Of a DNA stretch of 39,590 bases, positions 6,840-14,655 are shown piece after piece. How positions within the stretch are numbered: the stretch's first letter is position 1; every line of letters begins with the position of its first letter. The notes under the pieces were generated by a model, which was not told where the DNA came from, did not search any database, and worked only from the letters and a program-made list of their open reading frames with translations. The position numbers and the translations under genes were made by a program. Source of the stretch: Fimiplasma intestinipullorum (GTDB taxonomy: Bacteria; Bacillota_I; Bacilli_A; Erysipelotrichales; Coprobacillaceae); the NCBI GenBank assembly GCA_018715065.1, contig DVMJ01000071.1:1-39590 (forward strand), in the 5' to 3' direction.

Positions 6840-8354
6840 ATGAAAAAAAGACCCGTTGTTTTATGTATCCTAGATGGATATGGTTTAAGAGATGAACTGA
6901 GAGGAAATGCAGTTCGCTTAGCGAATACACCGAATTTAGATGATTTAATGGCCACTTATCCTACGACGACCATCGATGCCAGCGGTATGGCAGTTGGTCT
7001 GCCAAACGGTCAGATGGGAAACAGTGAAGTGGGCCATATGAACATCGGTGCTGGTCGTATCGTTTACCAGTCTCTGACACTGATCAACAAAGCGGTTGAA
7101 GATGGTACTTTCTTCACCAATGAAAAGCTTTTAGGTGCGATGGAACATGCCAAAAAACATGATTCTAAATTACATATCTGGGGCCTGCTTTCCAATGGTG
7201 GTGTCCACTCTTCAATTGAACATATCTTTGCCTTATTACAGATGGCCAAAAAAGAAGGCTTAAGCAAAGTTTATGTCCATGCGTTTTTGGACGGCCGTGA
7301 CGTAGCTCCTGACAGCGGTGCTGGTTTTGTCAAGGAAATCGTTGATTACATGAATGAACTGGGTGTAGGTGAACTGTATTCTATTTCCGGTCGTTACTAT
7401 GCGATGGACCGTGATAAGAGATGGGATCGTATCGAACTTGCCTACAACAATATGGTAAAGGGTGAAGGTAAAGAATTCAGTGATCCTGTTGCCTATGTTG
7501 AAGCGTCTTATAAAGAAGAAGTTTTCGATGAATTCGTGATTCCTGGTCACAGCACGACGGTACCTGGTACGATCGAAGATAATGATGCAATCATCTTCGC
7601 TAACTTCCGTCCAGACCGTGCGATCCAGATGTCCAGTGTCATTACTAATGACGAGTATCTCTGGCAGCCATCTACCAAACCAAAGAATATTGCTTTTGTC
7701 TGCATGATGAAATATGCGGATACGGTGAATGGTGAGATTGCCTTTGCCTTACCAAAATTAACGAATACTTTAGGGGATTACTTATCCAGTCAGGGCCTCA
7801 AACAGCTGCGTATCGCGGAAACTGAGAAATATGCCCATGTCACTTTCTTCCTTGATGGCGGTGTGGATAAAGAAATCGAAGGGGCAACCCGTGTGCTGGT
7901 AAACTCACCAAAGGTAGCCACTTACGATCTGCAGCCAGAAATGTCAGCTTATGAAGTTAAAGATAAACTGCTGGAAGAATTAGATAAAGATGTTCATGAT
8001 GTGATCATCGTCAACTTCGCTAACTGCGACATGGTGGGACATACCGGTGTGATTCCGGCTGCCATCAAAGCGGTCAGTGTTGTCGATGAATGTGTCGGTG
8101 AGATCTATGATAAAGTCTTTGCTTTAGGCGGAACAATGCTGATTACAGCTGACCATGGCAACAGTGAGATGCTGTTAGATGAGGACGGCAATCCATTTAC
8201 AGCTCATACGACAAACAAGGTGCCTTTAATTGTAACGAATACGCATCTTGAATTAGTAGAAGGCGGTAAATTAGGAGACTTGGCACCAACGATCCTGACG
8301 CTTTTAGGTCTGCCTATTCCTGAAGAAATGACTGGCAACGTTTTGGTTAAGTAA
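6840..8354 (+). CDS. gpmI: 2,3-bisphosphoglycerate-independent phosphoglycerate mutase
   Basis: The protein has 504 residues, close to the usual ~510. The N-terminal metal site is LCILDGYGLRD. The catalytic Ser is in QMGNSEVGHMNIGAGR (about residues 60-75). A basic active-site segment reads YAMDRDKRWDR, and FANFRPDRAIQ follows. The C-terminal metal sites are NFANCDMVGHTG and TADHGNSE. It converts 3- to 2-phosphoglycerate and needs Mn2+. AAGGAG lies 10 nt before the ATG at 6840. It has its own promoter, separate from pgk-tpiA. Confidence 0.97.
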   Translation: MKKRPVVLCILDGYGLRDELRGNAVRLANTPNLDDLMATYPTTTIDASGMAVGLPNGQMGNSEVGHMNIGAGRIVYQSLTLINKAVEDGTFFTNEKLLGAMEHAKKHDSKLHIWGLLSNGGVHSSIEHIFALLQMAKKEGLSKVYVHAFLDGRDVAPDSGAGFVKEIVDYMNELGVGELYSISGRYYAMDRDKRWDRIELAYNNMVKGEGKEFSDPVAYVEASYKEEVFDEFVIPGHSTTVPGTIEDNDAIIFANFRPDRAIQMSSVITNDEYLWQPSTKPKNIAFVCMMKYADTVNGEIAFALPKLTNTLGDYLSSQGLKQLRIAETEKYAHVTFFLDGGVDKEIEGATRVLVNSPKVATYDLQPEMSAYEVKDKLLEELDKDVHDVIIVNFANCDMVGHTGVIPAAIKAVSVVDECVGEIYDKVFALGGTMLITADHGNSEMLLDEDGNPFTAHTTNKVPLIVTNTHLELVEGGKLGDLAPTILTLLGLPIPEEMTGNVLVK

Positions 8355-8366
8355 GCGGGTGAGCGC

Positions 8367-8513
8367 ATGCCAATTCGGGTAAAATTAGATGATACCGACT
8401 CTAAAGAAGAGGATGAGCTGGCTTTTAGTATTTTAGCCGGTTATCGTGAAGGTATCGAAAAACAAAAAAAGGAAGAAGAAAAGCAAGAAAATAACAAGGA
8501 CCTGGACAAGTAG
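8367..8513 (+). CDS. Small charged hypothetical protein, 48 residues
   Basis: It starts at an ATG 12 nt after the gpmI stop, with a weak GGTGAG upstream. The sequence begins MPIRVKLDDTDSKEEDELAF and ends in a Lys/Glu-rich helix (EKQKKEEEKQENNKDLDK). There is no membrane segment. Its stop codon lies in the loop of a terminator hairpin, which makes it the natural last cistron of the gpmI transcript. No family recognised. Confidence 0.55.
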   Translation: MPIRVKLDDTDSKEEDELAFSILAGYREGIEKQKKEEEKQENNKDLDK

Positions 8514-8525
8514 CCAGGTTCTTTT
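8498..8525 (+). terminator. Terminator after gpmI and the small ORF
   Basis: GGACCTGG (8498-8505) pairs with CCAGGTTC (8514-8521, one G-U), followed by TTTT. The stop codon of the 48-residue ORF lies in the loop. Confidence 0.6.
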
Positions 8526-8542
8526 CGAAAGGAGCATGTATC

Positions 8543-9859
8543 ATGTATTTAGAAGCGGCAAAAGAATTACTGGCCTGGATCGATCGCAGTCCAACGAGCT
8601 TTCACGCGGTGGCCGTGATGAAAGAGGAACTGGAAAAAGCCGGTGCGATCGGCTTGTCAGAAGCCCAAAGATGGCATTTGGAACCGGGCAAACGTTATTA
8701 TGTGACACGCAATGATTCAAGCATCATCGCTTTTCGGGTTGGACGTGAACTGGAAAACTACAGCTTCAATATTGTGGCCAGTCACAGCGATTCACCAACC
8801 TTTAAATTAAAAGAAAATGCTGAGCTGGAAATTCGCGGACATTATACGACACTGGACACGGAAGGCTATGGCGGCATGCTTTGTTCGACCTGGTTTGACC
8901 GTCCGCTTTCCTTAGCAGGACGTGCCATTGTGAAATCAGGGGATACCTATGAAACAAAACTGGTCAATATTGATCGGGATCTTTTGATCATTCCCAATGT
9001 AGCGATCCATATGAATCGTGAGGCCAACAACGGGTTTAAATATAATCTACAGACTGACTTACTGCCTTTGCTTGAAGCAGGGACACCTACTAAAGATGCC
9101 ATCTGTCAGCTTGTCAGTGAGACATTAGGGGTTGCCAAAGAAGACATCTACGGCTTGGATCTATTCCTTTACAATCGTATGAAGCCAACCATTTTAGGGT
9201 TGAACAATGAACTGATCGCTTCAGGTCGCCTGGATGATCTGCAGTGTGGCTTTACTTCGATGAAAGCCTTTATCGAAGGAGAAAATGAAAAGTCCATCAA
9301 TGTGTTTGCTTGCTTTGATAATGAGGAAGTTGGTTCCGGAACCAAACAGGGTGCCGCTTCAACTTTCCTGAAAGACACCCTGACCCGTATCAATAGGGCT
9401 TTAGGCAAGAGTGAAGAAGATTATCACTGTGCCCTGGCTTCCAGCTTTATGATCTCGGCAGATAATGCCCATGCGGTTCATCCAAATCATCCGGAAAAGA
9501 CCGATGCGCTCAACTGTGTCTATATGAACGAGGGCATCGTAGTGAAGGCCTGCGCAAGCCAAAGTTATACGACCGATGCGATGAGTGCGGCGGTTTTCAA
9601 AGGCATTTGCGAAAAGGCAGGGGTACCGGTTCAGTTCTTTGCGAATCGTTCGGATGCAAGAGGCGGCGGAACACTCGGAAATATCCAGTCACGGACGGTC
9701 AGCATCAATTCCGTTGATATTGGTCTGGCGCAGTTGGCGATGCATTCGGCTTATGAGATGGCGGGCGTAAAGGATACATATTATATGGAAGAAGCGCTCC
9801 GTACCTTCTATTCATCCCATCTGGAAAGTACTGAAAAAGGATTGCAAGTGACACAATAA
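8543..9859 (+). CDS. M18 family aminopeptidase
   Basis: The protein has 438 residues, normal for bacterial aspartyl-aminopeptidase relatives. Metal-binding and catalytic motifs are in order: NIVASHSDSPTFKLK (His/Asp ligands, about residues 74-88), ACFDNEEVGSGTKQGA (catalytic Glu-Glu), SADNAHAVHPNHPEK, and the C-terminal FANRSDARGGGTLG. It is a zinc metallopeptidase that removes N-terminal residues, probably acidic or hydrophobic; substrate preference cannot be read here. AAAGGAG precedes the ATG. It forms a single-gene unit closed by a strong terminator. Confidence 0.93.
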   Translation: MYLEAAKELLAWIDRSPTSFHAVAVMKEELEKAGAIGLSEAQRWHLEPGKRYYVTRNDSSIIAFRVGRELENYSFNIVASHSDSPTFKLKENAELEIRGHYTTLDTEGYGGMLCSTWFDRPLSLAGRAIVKSGDTYETKLVNIDRDLLIIPNVAIHMNREANNGFKYNLQTDLLPLLEAGTPTKDAICQLVSETLGVAKEDIYGLDLFLYNRMKPTILGLNNELIASGRLDDLQCGFTSMKAFIEGENEKSINVFACFDNEEVGSGTKQGAASTFLKDTLTRINRALGKSEEDYHCALASSFMISADNAHAVHPNHPEKTDALNCVYMNEGIVVKACASQSYTTDAMSAAVFKGICEKAGVPVQFFANRSDARGGGTLGNIQSRTVSINSVDIGLAQLAMHSAYEMAGVKDTYYMEEALRTFYSSHLESTEKGLQVTQ

Positions 9860-9886
9860 AACCTGGCACAAGTCAGGTTTTTTTTG
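9859..9886 (+). terminator. Terminator after the M18 aminopeptidase
   Basis: AACCTG (9860-9865) pairs with CAGGTT (9874-9879), running into eight T that begin with the last two bases of the stem. Confidence 0.85.
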
Positions 9887-9897
9887 AGTTCAGGATA

Positions 9898-9906
9898 TGT
9901 TATAAT
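9898..9906 (+). promoter_or_regulatory. Extended -10 promoter of the thioredoxin-like lipoprotein operon
   Basis: TGtTATAAT at 9898-9906 has a consensus -10 with the TG extension. No good -35 is seen, because the expected place is the T tract of the previous terminator. Confidence 0.6.
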
Positions 9907-9929
9907 GAGAGGGAGAGGAGGCCTTGCCC

Positions 9930-10475
9930 ATGTGGAAAAAAGGATTATGCATTGTCTTATGCTTAGGGCTTTTTGCCTGCAGGACAACACAACCGGAGGA
10001 GGTCTACGAACCTTTTCCAACAACCGAAGAGGTCAGCTCAAGTTATTTAGTGGAACTGGATTACGAGACGCTGATGCAGATGATGAATGACAATCAGGAT
10101 TTTATTTTATATATCGGCAGACCGGACTGTGGGGATTGCCGTGAATTTAACCCCCTTTTGGCCAATTATCTCAATGAAAAAGGTCAATTCCAGGTCTATT
10201 ATTTAAATGTCAAGCAGTTTCGGGATGCTGCCAATCAGGAGGGGGCTTCTGCGGAACAAATCGATTTTTACAACAATATGCGTGAGGATCTGGAATTTAC
10301 CTGGACACCGACCCTTCAGCATCGGCAGGGGTGGACCGTGCTCAGTCAGTATACTTATTTGAGCGAAGCATATTATGCACTCAGTGATGACCAGGAAAAA
10401 GAAGAAGCCAAAAATCAGGCCGTCACTGATTTTGAAAACTGGATGGAAGAGGAGGGATTGCATGCGGACCTGTGA
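9930..10475 (+). CDS. Thioredoxin-like lipoprotein
   Basis: The protein has 181 residues. A lipoprotein signal with lipobox LFAC (Cys at about residue 17) predicts a membrane-anchored extracytoplasmic protein. YIGRPDCGDCREFNPLL carries a CxxC pair in the pattern of the thioredoxin-like Bta/PedC group (YIGRPTC..CR.FNP), and a cis-Pro-type TPT follows near the C-terminus (FTWTPTLQHR). Likely role: thiol-disulfide exchange outside the membrane; partner unknown. The ATG at 9930 is preferred over the TTG at 9924, because GGAGG is only 3-4 nt from the latter. It overlaps the next gene by 14 bp. Confidence 0.82.
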   Translation: MWKKGLCIVLCLGLFACRTTQPEEVYEPFPTTEEVSSSYLVELDYETLMQMMNDNQDFILYIGRPDCGDCREFNPLLANYLNEKGQFQVYYLNVKQFRDAANQEGASAEQIDFYNNMREDLEFTWTPTLQHRQGWTVLSQYTYLSEAYYALSDDQEKEEAKNQAVTDFENWMEEEGLHADL

Positions 10476-11283
10476 TATTTGCCATACAAAGCTAGCGCCT
10501 GGAGTGGATGTTTGTCCCAATTGCGGCTATCGCATGCCTAAGGAAAGAGTGATGACGCGCGCTGAACATCCGCAGCCCTCATCCAGGTTAGAAGGGCCGA
10601 CACTGCAGCAGCACTTTGAACAGGCGCTGCGCTATGCCAGGCCGAAACCCAAGGCCAAACCGCAGCTGTTCAAACTGATCATCGGCATCTTCGTGGCTGC
10701 GCTTGTTATTTTAGGTATTGCGGTGCCTTTGATCGTCGGCTTGACGACTGAAAAAACCACCACCATGAATACGTCATTGGAAATCTACGAAACAGCTGAA
10801 AGTCTGTTGGAAAGCTATCCGGAGATGCAAGATCAGATTACCTCTATCCAACAGCGAGCGCAGAGAATTGGACAGGATCTAAATCTGACGGTCGTTCATT
10901 TTGAGGAATATGAGGTCGAAGAGGATCAGCTGTCTGATTTTTTCATCAGTTTAGGTACAGCATACGAATTGACACCGGTTGTCCATGTGACCATGAGCCA
11001 GTATGCATTTGGTCAGCCTAATTATACAGTCATGATGCTGTTTGATGGCCCAATCACGGATTATGAAGCCATCGATTATACGCCTTTCCTTTACTTCGTA
11101 GACGAGAGCGACATGCCTTTTGCTATGCTCTTTAGTGAAATGGAAGCGGAACTGGCCACGGATCATTTGAGCTATCTTGATCGAACGTATCACGATGTCG
11201 ATCTGACGATAATGCGTGATAATAATGGCATAACGAGCCTGCATATATCAGTCGATACGTCCGAAGATTATTTGTCATTATAA
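10462..11283 (+). CDS. Zinc-ribbon membrane protein with an extracytoplasmic domain
   Basis: The protein has 273 residues. An N-terminal zinc ribbon (CDICHTKLAPGVDVCPNCGY, two CxxC pairs) is followed by a polar Pro/Lys linker, one membrane segment near residues 70-95 (LIIGIFVAALVILGIAVPLIVGL) and about 175 residues predicted outside the cell. I do not recognise the outer domain. The ATG at 10462 is chosen because GGAGGGA precedes it and the zinc ribbon starts there; the frame is open further upstream inside the lipoprotein gene. Overlap with the thioredoxin-like lipoprotein suggests the two act in the same envelope process; inference only. Confidence 0.75.
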   Translation: MRTCDICHTKLAPGVDVCPNCGYRMPKERVMTRAEHPQPSSRLEGPTLQQHFEQALRYARPKPKAKPQLFKLIIGIFVAALVILGIAVPLIVGLTTEKTTTMNTSLEIYETAESLLESYPEMQDQITSIQQRAQRIGQDLNLTVVHFEEYEVEEDQLSDFFISLGTAYELTPVVHVTMSQYAFGQPNYTVMMLFDGPITDYEAIDYTPFLYFVDESDMPFAMLFSEMEAELATDHLSYLDRTYHDVDLTIMRDNNGITSLHISVDTSEDYLSL

Positions 11284-11284
11284 A

Positions 11285-11309
11285 AAAGCGGAGCACATGG
11301 CTTCGCTTT
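11285..11309. terminator. Bidirectional terminator
   Basis: AAAGCGGAG (11285-11293) pairs with CTTCGCTTT (11301-11309, one G-U) between convergent genes. The T tail is better on the minus strand (CTTTTTT). Confidence 0.75.
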
Positions 11310-11311
11310 GA

Positions 11312-11791
11312 TCATTCAAGGATGATCTCCATTCCGATCTTTTGTGGATGAAGTCCTAATTTTTCATAGAATCCAAGGGCTTTTTGATTATCTGCCCAGA
11401 CATTCAGGGTCACATGATAGTAGCCTTTCTGTTTTGCGTAGTCGATGACGAAGGCATAAAGCTGACTGCCGATGTGCTGGCCACGTGCCTGCTTGTCGAC
11501 ACAGAGGTCGTCAATATAAAGTGTTTTGACAGCGTGAAGGATATGACTTTCCTGTTGTTCGAGGGATTCCAGAAAGACATAGCCTTGGATCTGATCATTG
11601 GTAACGGCGACAAAGATCGGACGTTGCGGATCACTTAGCAACTGCTCTAATTCTTCATCGGTATATTTTTTGGCGCCGGCTTTAAAAAGGTCCGGGCGTG
11701 CTTCATGATGGACCTGTTGCACCTGGTATAATAAACGGTTGAGATCCGGGATATCTTGATGGGTTGCCTGACGAATCGTGAGTTCAGACAT
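11312..11791 (-). CDS. GNAT family N-acetyltransferase
   Basis: The protein has 159 residues. Motif A is LYIDDLCVDKQARGQHIGSQLYAFVIDYAKQKGY, with the R/Q-x-x-G-x-G/S core. The C-terminal LNVWADNQKALGFYEKLGLHPQKIGMEI is the classic GNAT N-x-x-A..FYEK.G ending. Cytoplasmic, acetyl-CoA dependent; acceptor unknown. Two ATGs exist. AAGGAAGG abuts the first (11797) and lies 6 nt from the second (11791), so the latter is used. The start overlaps the end of the HAD phosphatase by 8 bp, so the two are cotranscribed. Confidence 0.88.
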   Translation of the reverse strand: MSELTIRQATHQDIPDLNRLLYQVQQVHHEARPDLFKAGAKKYTDEELEQLLSDPQRPIFVAVTNDQIQGYVFLESLEQQESHILHAVKTLYIDDLCVDKQARGQHIGSQLYAFVIDYAKQKGYYHVTLNVWADNQKALGFYEKLGLHPQKIGMEIILE

Positions 11792-12581
11792 ATGCATCCT
11801 TCCTTTCTTTAATCAAAGTAAAATGTCTTAAGGCCTTTGCGATGCCATCCTGACTGATCGGCGCTGTGATGTAGTCCGCATGCTGCTTGAGTGTCTTATC
11901 CCCATTCCCCATAGCCACTCCAATAGCTGCCGCTTCAAGCATATCCAGATCATTGGCACCATCGCCAAAGGCGATGACTTCCTGCATGGAAAGCTGGTGA
12001 TCGGCTAAGAGCTGGCGAATACCGGCTGTCTTGTTGCCGTTGGCAGGTATCAGATCGACGGCGCCATCATGCCAATGGGTCACACGTAAGCCTTCAATGC
12101 TTTGAAACAGAGCCAGTTTGTCTTCCGGACCAAAGGCAGATATCTGATAAATGGTCGGATAAGGGAGTTGATAGTTTGCCTGAGGTGGGATAGAAGTGTG
12201 GACTGCCGCCTGCGCCGCTTCCAACCAGCGATTGTAACCGACAGATGCCATTCGATCTTCCTCAACCATGATCAGTGCAATCTGTTCCTCTTTGGCTATT
12301 GTCAGGATCGTTGGGATGATCTCAGGAGCAATCGGCAGCGCATGGACCAGATGATCCTGGTCATAGCATAACTGACCGTTCAAGGTCACCTGCCAGTCAA
12401 AATGAAGATCCTCAAGCAGGTTGCCTTCCTGAATTTCCAACAGGTGTCTGCCCGTAGCGATCCCGCAGAAGATCCCGTTTTCTTCAAGTTGGCTAATCGC
12501 TTTTTTTGTGCTGTCCGGAATGCTTTGGGTCGCATGGTCATAAAGGGTCCCATCGATATCAAAAAAACAAGCTTTAATCAT
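11784..12581 (-). CDS. HAD-superfamily Cof-type phosphatase
   Basis: The protein has 265 residues. Motif I is CFFDIDGTLYDH (nucleophile Asp, about residues 5-16). Motif II is CGIATGRH, motif III is the Lys in NGNKTAGIRQLL, and motif IV is IAFGDGANDLDMLEAAAIGVAMGNGDK. Between them lies a type IIB cap, as in Cof/YidA enzymes, which dephosphorylate sugar phosphates or FMN-type substrates; the exact substrate is unknown. GAGG precedes the ATG. It is the first gene of a two-gene minus-strand operon with the GNAT gene. Confidence 0.92.
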   Translation of the reverse strand: MIKACFFDIDGTLYDHATQSIPDSTKKAISQLEENGIFCGIATGRHLLEIQEGNLLEDLHFDWQVTLNGQLCYDQDHLVHALPIAPEIIPTILTIAKEEQIALIMVEEDRMASVGYNRWLEAAQAAVHTSIPPQANYQLPYPTIYQISAFGPEDKLALFQSIEGLRVTHWHDGAVDLIPANGNKTAGIRQLLADHQLSMQEVIAFGDGANDLDMLEAAAIGVAMGNGDKTLKQHADYITAPISQDGIAKALRHFTLIKERKDAYV

Positions 12582-12605
12582 TCATTATTCCTCGCTTTCA
12601 GCTTT

Positions 12606-12634
12606 ATTATATAGAAAATCATGACACTTCGCAA
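12606..12634 (-). promoter_or_regulatory. Promoter of the HAD-GNAT operon
   Basis: On the minus strand: TTGCGA (12634-12629), a 17-bp spacer and a consensus TATAAT (12611-12606). Confidence 0.75.
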
Positions 12635-12653
12635 TGCAATTTTGGAGATGTTG

Positions 12654-12662
12654 TGGTATGAT
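12654..12662 (+). promoter_or_regulatory. Possible extended -10 promoter of the glycerophosphodiesterase gene
   Basis: TGgTATGAT at 12654-12662, about 58 bp before the start codon. No clear -35. Confidence 0.45.
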
Positions 12663-12720
12663 TAAATAGTGGATCAACGATAGTTTTGATGAAGGCTGTC
12701 GTCTTGAAGGAGGTAAGATC

Positions 12721-13440
12721 ATGACGAAAATTTGGGCTCATCGCGGAGCGAGCCAGGATGCTCCCGAAAACACGATGGAGGCTTTTGCTTTGGCGGTAGA
12801 ACAGCAGGCTGATGGGATCGAAACCGACGTGCATATGACCCGTGACGGGGTCGTGGTCATCATGCATGATGAGACCCTCGATCGTACGACGGACAAGCAA
12901 GGAAATCTGAAGGATTGGGATTATGCCGATCTGCTTTCTGTGAATGCGAATAATCATCGCAAAGATTGTCCGTTCTGTCACATTCCGCGCCTGGAAGAAC
13001 TCTTAGCACTGGTAAAAGAGAATCATCTCGAATTAAATATTGAATTAAAGACCGATGTCTACGCGTATAAGGGGATCGAAGCCAAGGTGGTTTCTTTAGT
13101 CAAAGCATATGGTCTGGAAGATCAGGTCATCTATTCGTCTTTTAATCATTATTCTTTGATGTGTCTGCGGCAGATCGAGCCCACCAGCAAGATCGGCCTG
13201 CTTTATATGGAAGGTCTCTATGAACCATGGAAATATGCGACAGCGCTCAAAGCAGACGCTTTGCATCCCTATTATCCCTGCCTGAATATTCCTTCCTATG
13301 TAAACAAATGTCATCATTTGGGGATTGCCGTTTATCCGTGGACAATCAACGATGAACGTACGGCTAAAAAGCTCATGAACATGGGTGTCGATGCCTTAAT
13401 CACAAACGTGCCGGCGAAGCTTGCCGCATTAAAAAAATAA
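12721..13440 (+). CDS. Glycerophosphodiester phosphodiesterase
   Basis: The protein has 239 residues. The catalytic N-terminus is WAHRGASQDAPENTMEAF (His-Arg and Glu-Asn), followed by QADGIETDVHMTRDGVVVIMHDETLDRTTD (metal ligands and catalytic His), LNIELKTD, and a C-terminal YPWTINDERTAKKLMNMGVDALITNVP. It hydrolyses glycerophosphodiesters to glycerol 3-phosphate and an alcohol. There is no signal peptide, so it is cytoplasmic like UgpQ. AAGGAGGT lies upstream of the ATG. It stands alone, divergent from the HAD gene, and ends at a hairpin shared with spoVT. Confidence 0.95.
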   Translation: MTKIWAHRGASQDAPENTMEAFALAVEQQADGIETDVHMTRDGVVVIMHDETLDRTTDKQGNLKDWDYADLLSVNANNHRKDCPFCHIPRLEELLALVKENHLELNIELKTDVYAYKGIEAKVVSLVKAYGLEDQVIYSSFNHYSLMCLRQIEPTSKIGLLYMEGLYEPWKYATALKADALHPYYPCLNIPSYVNKCHHLGIAVYPWTINDERTAKKLMNMGVDALITNVPAKLAALKK

Positions 13441-13450
13441 GTATGTTTTC

Positions 13451-13494
13451 CCTCCATTTGGTAAATACTTGAAGTATGAGAAATGGAGGTTTTT
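13451..13494 (+). terminator. Hairpin that is both the terminator after the phosphodiesterase gene and a sequestering stem for the spoVT ribosome binding site
   Basis: CCTCCATTT (13451-13459) is perfectly complementary to AAATGGAGG (13481-13489), with further pairing inside (ATACTT/AAGTAT), and is followed by five T. The GGAGG in the 3' arm is the Shine-Dalgarno sequence of spoVT (start 13499). Read-through RNA would therefore hide the spoVT ribosome binding site. Confidence 0.75.
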
Positions 13495-13498
13495 GGAT

Positions 13499-14020
13499 AT
13501 GAAAGCAACCGGAATTATTCGGCGGATCGATGAGCTGGGTCGTATTGTGATTCCCAAGGAAATACGTAAGCAGCTAAAGATCAATGAAGGACAGAGCCTG
13601 GAAATTTATATGAATGACAGGCAGGAAATTATCTTAAAGAAATACAGTGAATTCAGTCAGCTGGAGAAATACTGCTATGCCATCATGGATACGCTTTCTG
13701 CCAGCTATGGCATTAATGTCATGCTCGCGAATCTTGAGAAGATCGTTTATGTGACCAGTTCAGCCAAAAAAGCCTATGAAGGCAAAGAACTGGCGCCAAC
13801 GATGGTGGACTATATAGGTCGGCGCAAACTGCTGCGCGGGAATCATTTTGAAATTATCCCTTTGGTACGTGAAAGTCAGGAAACCTGCATCCTGCCTTTG
13901 AATGATCATGGGGAACTTTTAGGGGCGTTGTTTTTTATGTCCGATCAGCGCGAGCTCGATACCGTGAATGAAGAAATATTGACCTATAGCGGAGAGCTTT
14001 TGTTGAAAGCCTTGCAGTAG
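13499..14020 (+). CDS. spoVT: Stage V sporulation protein T (AbrB-like regulator)
   Basis: The protein has 173 residues, near the 178 of Bacillus SpoVT. The N-terminal swapped-hairpin AbrB domain reads MKATGIIRRIDELGRIVIPKEIR, almost the same as SpoVT, followed by LKINEGQSLEIYMNDRQEIILKKYS. A GAF-like C-terminal domain follows (about residues 55-173). It is a forespore transcription regulator that modulates sigma-G genes and germination properties. The start at 13499 is set by this conserved N-terminus and by GGAGG 9 nt upstream; an ATG 10 codons further up would lie inside the hairpin. It heads the rqcP-yabP-yabQ-divIC group, a conserved order. Confidence 0.93.
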   Translation: MKATGIIRRIDELGRIVIPKEIRKQLKINEGQSLEIYMNDRQEIILKKYSEFSQLEKYCYAIMDTLSASYGINVMLANLEKIVYVTSSAKKAYEGKELAPTMVDYIGRRKLLRGNHFEIIPLVRESQETCILPLNDHGELLGALFFMSDQRELDTVNEEILTYSGELLLKALQ

Positions 14021-14050
14021 CGTGATATAATCCTCCAAAGGAGGGATATC

Positions 14051-14311
14051 ATGCGTTTAGATAAATATTTAAAAGTTTCCCGTATCATCAAACGTCGGAC
14101 GCTGTCCAAAGAAATGGCCGGCAGTGAGCGTGTCTTAGTCAATGGCAAGGTGGCAAAGCCAAGTCATCAGTTGAAGATCGGTGATCTGATCACTGTTGAA
14201 TTTGGTCGCCGCCGTTTAGAAGTAGAAGTGCTGATGCTCAAGGAGCATGTCTTAAAAGATGAGAGTCATTTGATGTATCGCCTGGTGAAAGATGAAAAAA
14301 TAGAAGCATAG
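14051..14311 (+). CDS. rqcP: S4-domain RNA-binding protein RqcP (YabO)
   Basis: The protein has 86 residues and is essentially all S4 domain: MRLDKYLKVSRIIKRRTLSKEM, then VLVNGKVAKPSHQLKIGDLITVEFGRR. It matches RqcP/YabO (Hsp15-like), which helps RqcH add C-terminal Ala tails to nascent chains on stalled 50S subunits in ribosome quality control. AAAGGAGGG precedes the ATG. It sits between spoVT and yabP as in Bacillus. Confidence 0.93.
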   Translation: MRLDKYLKVSRIIKRRTLSKEMAGSERVLVNGKVAKPSHQLKIGDLITVEFGRRRLEVEVLMLKEHVLKDESHLMYRLVKDEKIEA

Positions 14312-14355
14312 TCATTCATCCACCCTCATACAATGAAGATGTAAGGAGGGATTGG

Positions 14356-14655
14356 ATGGATCATACCAATACATTTCGTTTCGACCAGGCGCCTTTTCAT
14401 CATGTGGTGATCAAGGACCGCAAGACCGTGGAACTGACGGGAGTCAAAAACATAGAGAGCTTTGATGCGACTGAATTTCTGATTGAGACCTCACTGGGCT
14501 TTTTGAATCTGACCGGCAGTGAACTGACACTCGTGAAATTTGATCAGGAGCAAGCAGATGTCAGTATCAAGGGAAATATTACTTCGTTATCGTATGTCGC
14601 CAGTAAGAAAGGACCGGCACCAAAGGAGAAATTTTTAGGTAAACTGCTAAAATAA
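14356..14655 (+). CDS. yabP: Spore cortex protein YabP
   Basis: The protein has 99 residues. VELTGVKNIESFDATEFLIETSLGFLNLTGSELTLVKFD followed by VSIKGNITSLSYV matches YabP/YqfC-type sporulation proteins. In Bacillus YabP is made in the mother cell and is needed for spore cortex formation. AAGGAGGG precedes the ATG. The stop codon overlaps the yabQ start by one base (TAATG). Presence of both yabP and yabQ argues for an endospore former. Confidence 0.9.
   Translation: MDHTNTFRFDQAPFHHVVIKDRKTVELTGVKNIESFDATEFLIETSLGFLNLTGSELTLVKFDQEQADVSIKGNITSLSYVASKKGPAPKEKFLGKLLK

Noticed and set aside
8446..8715. 89-residue plus-strand frame across the small ORF and the M18 gene start
   Set aside because: It overlaps the better supported 48-residue ORF, a terminator and the M18 aminopeptidase, and has no ribosome binding site.
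9808..10090. Short frames around the M18 terminator and lipoprotein start
   Set aside because: They run through a terminator hairpin and promoter and show no family features.
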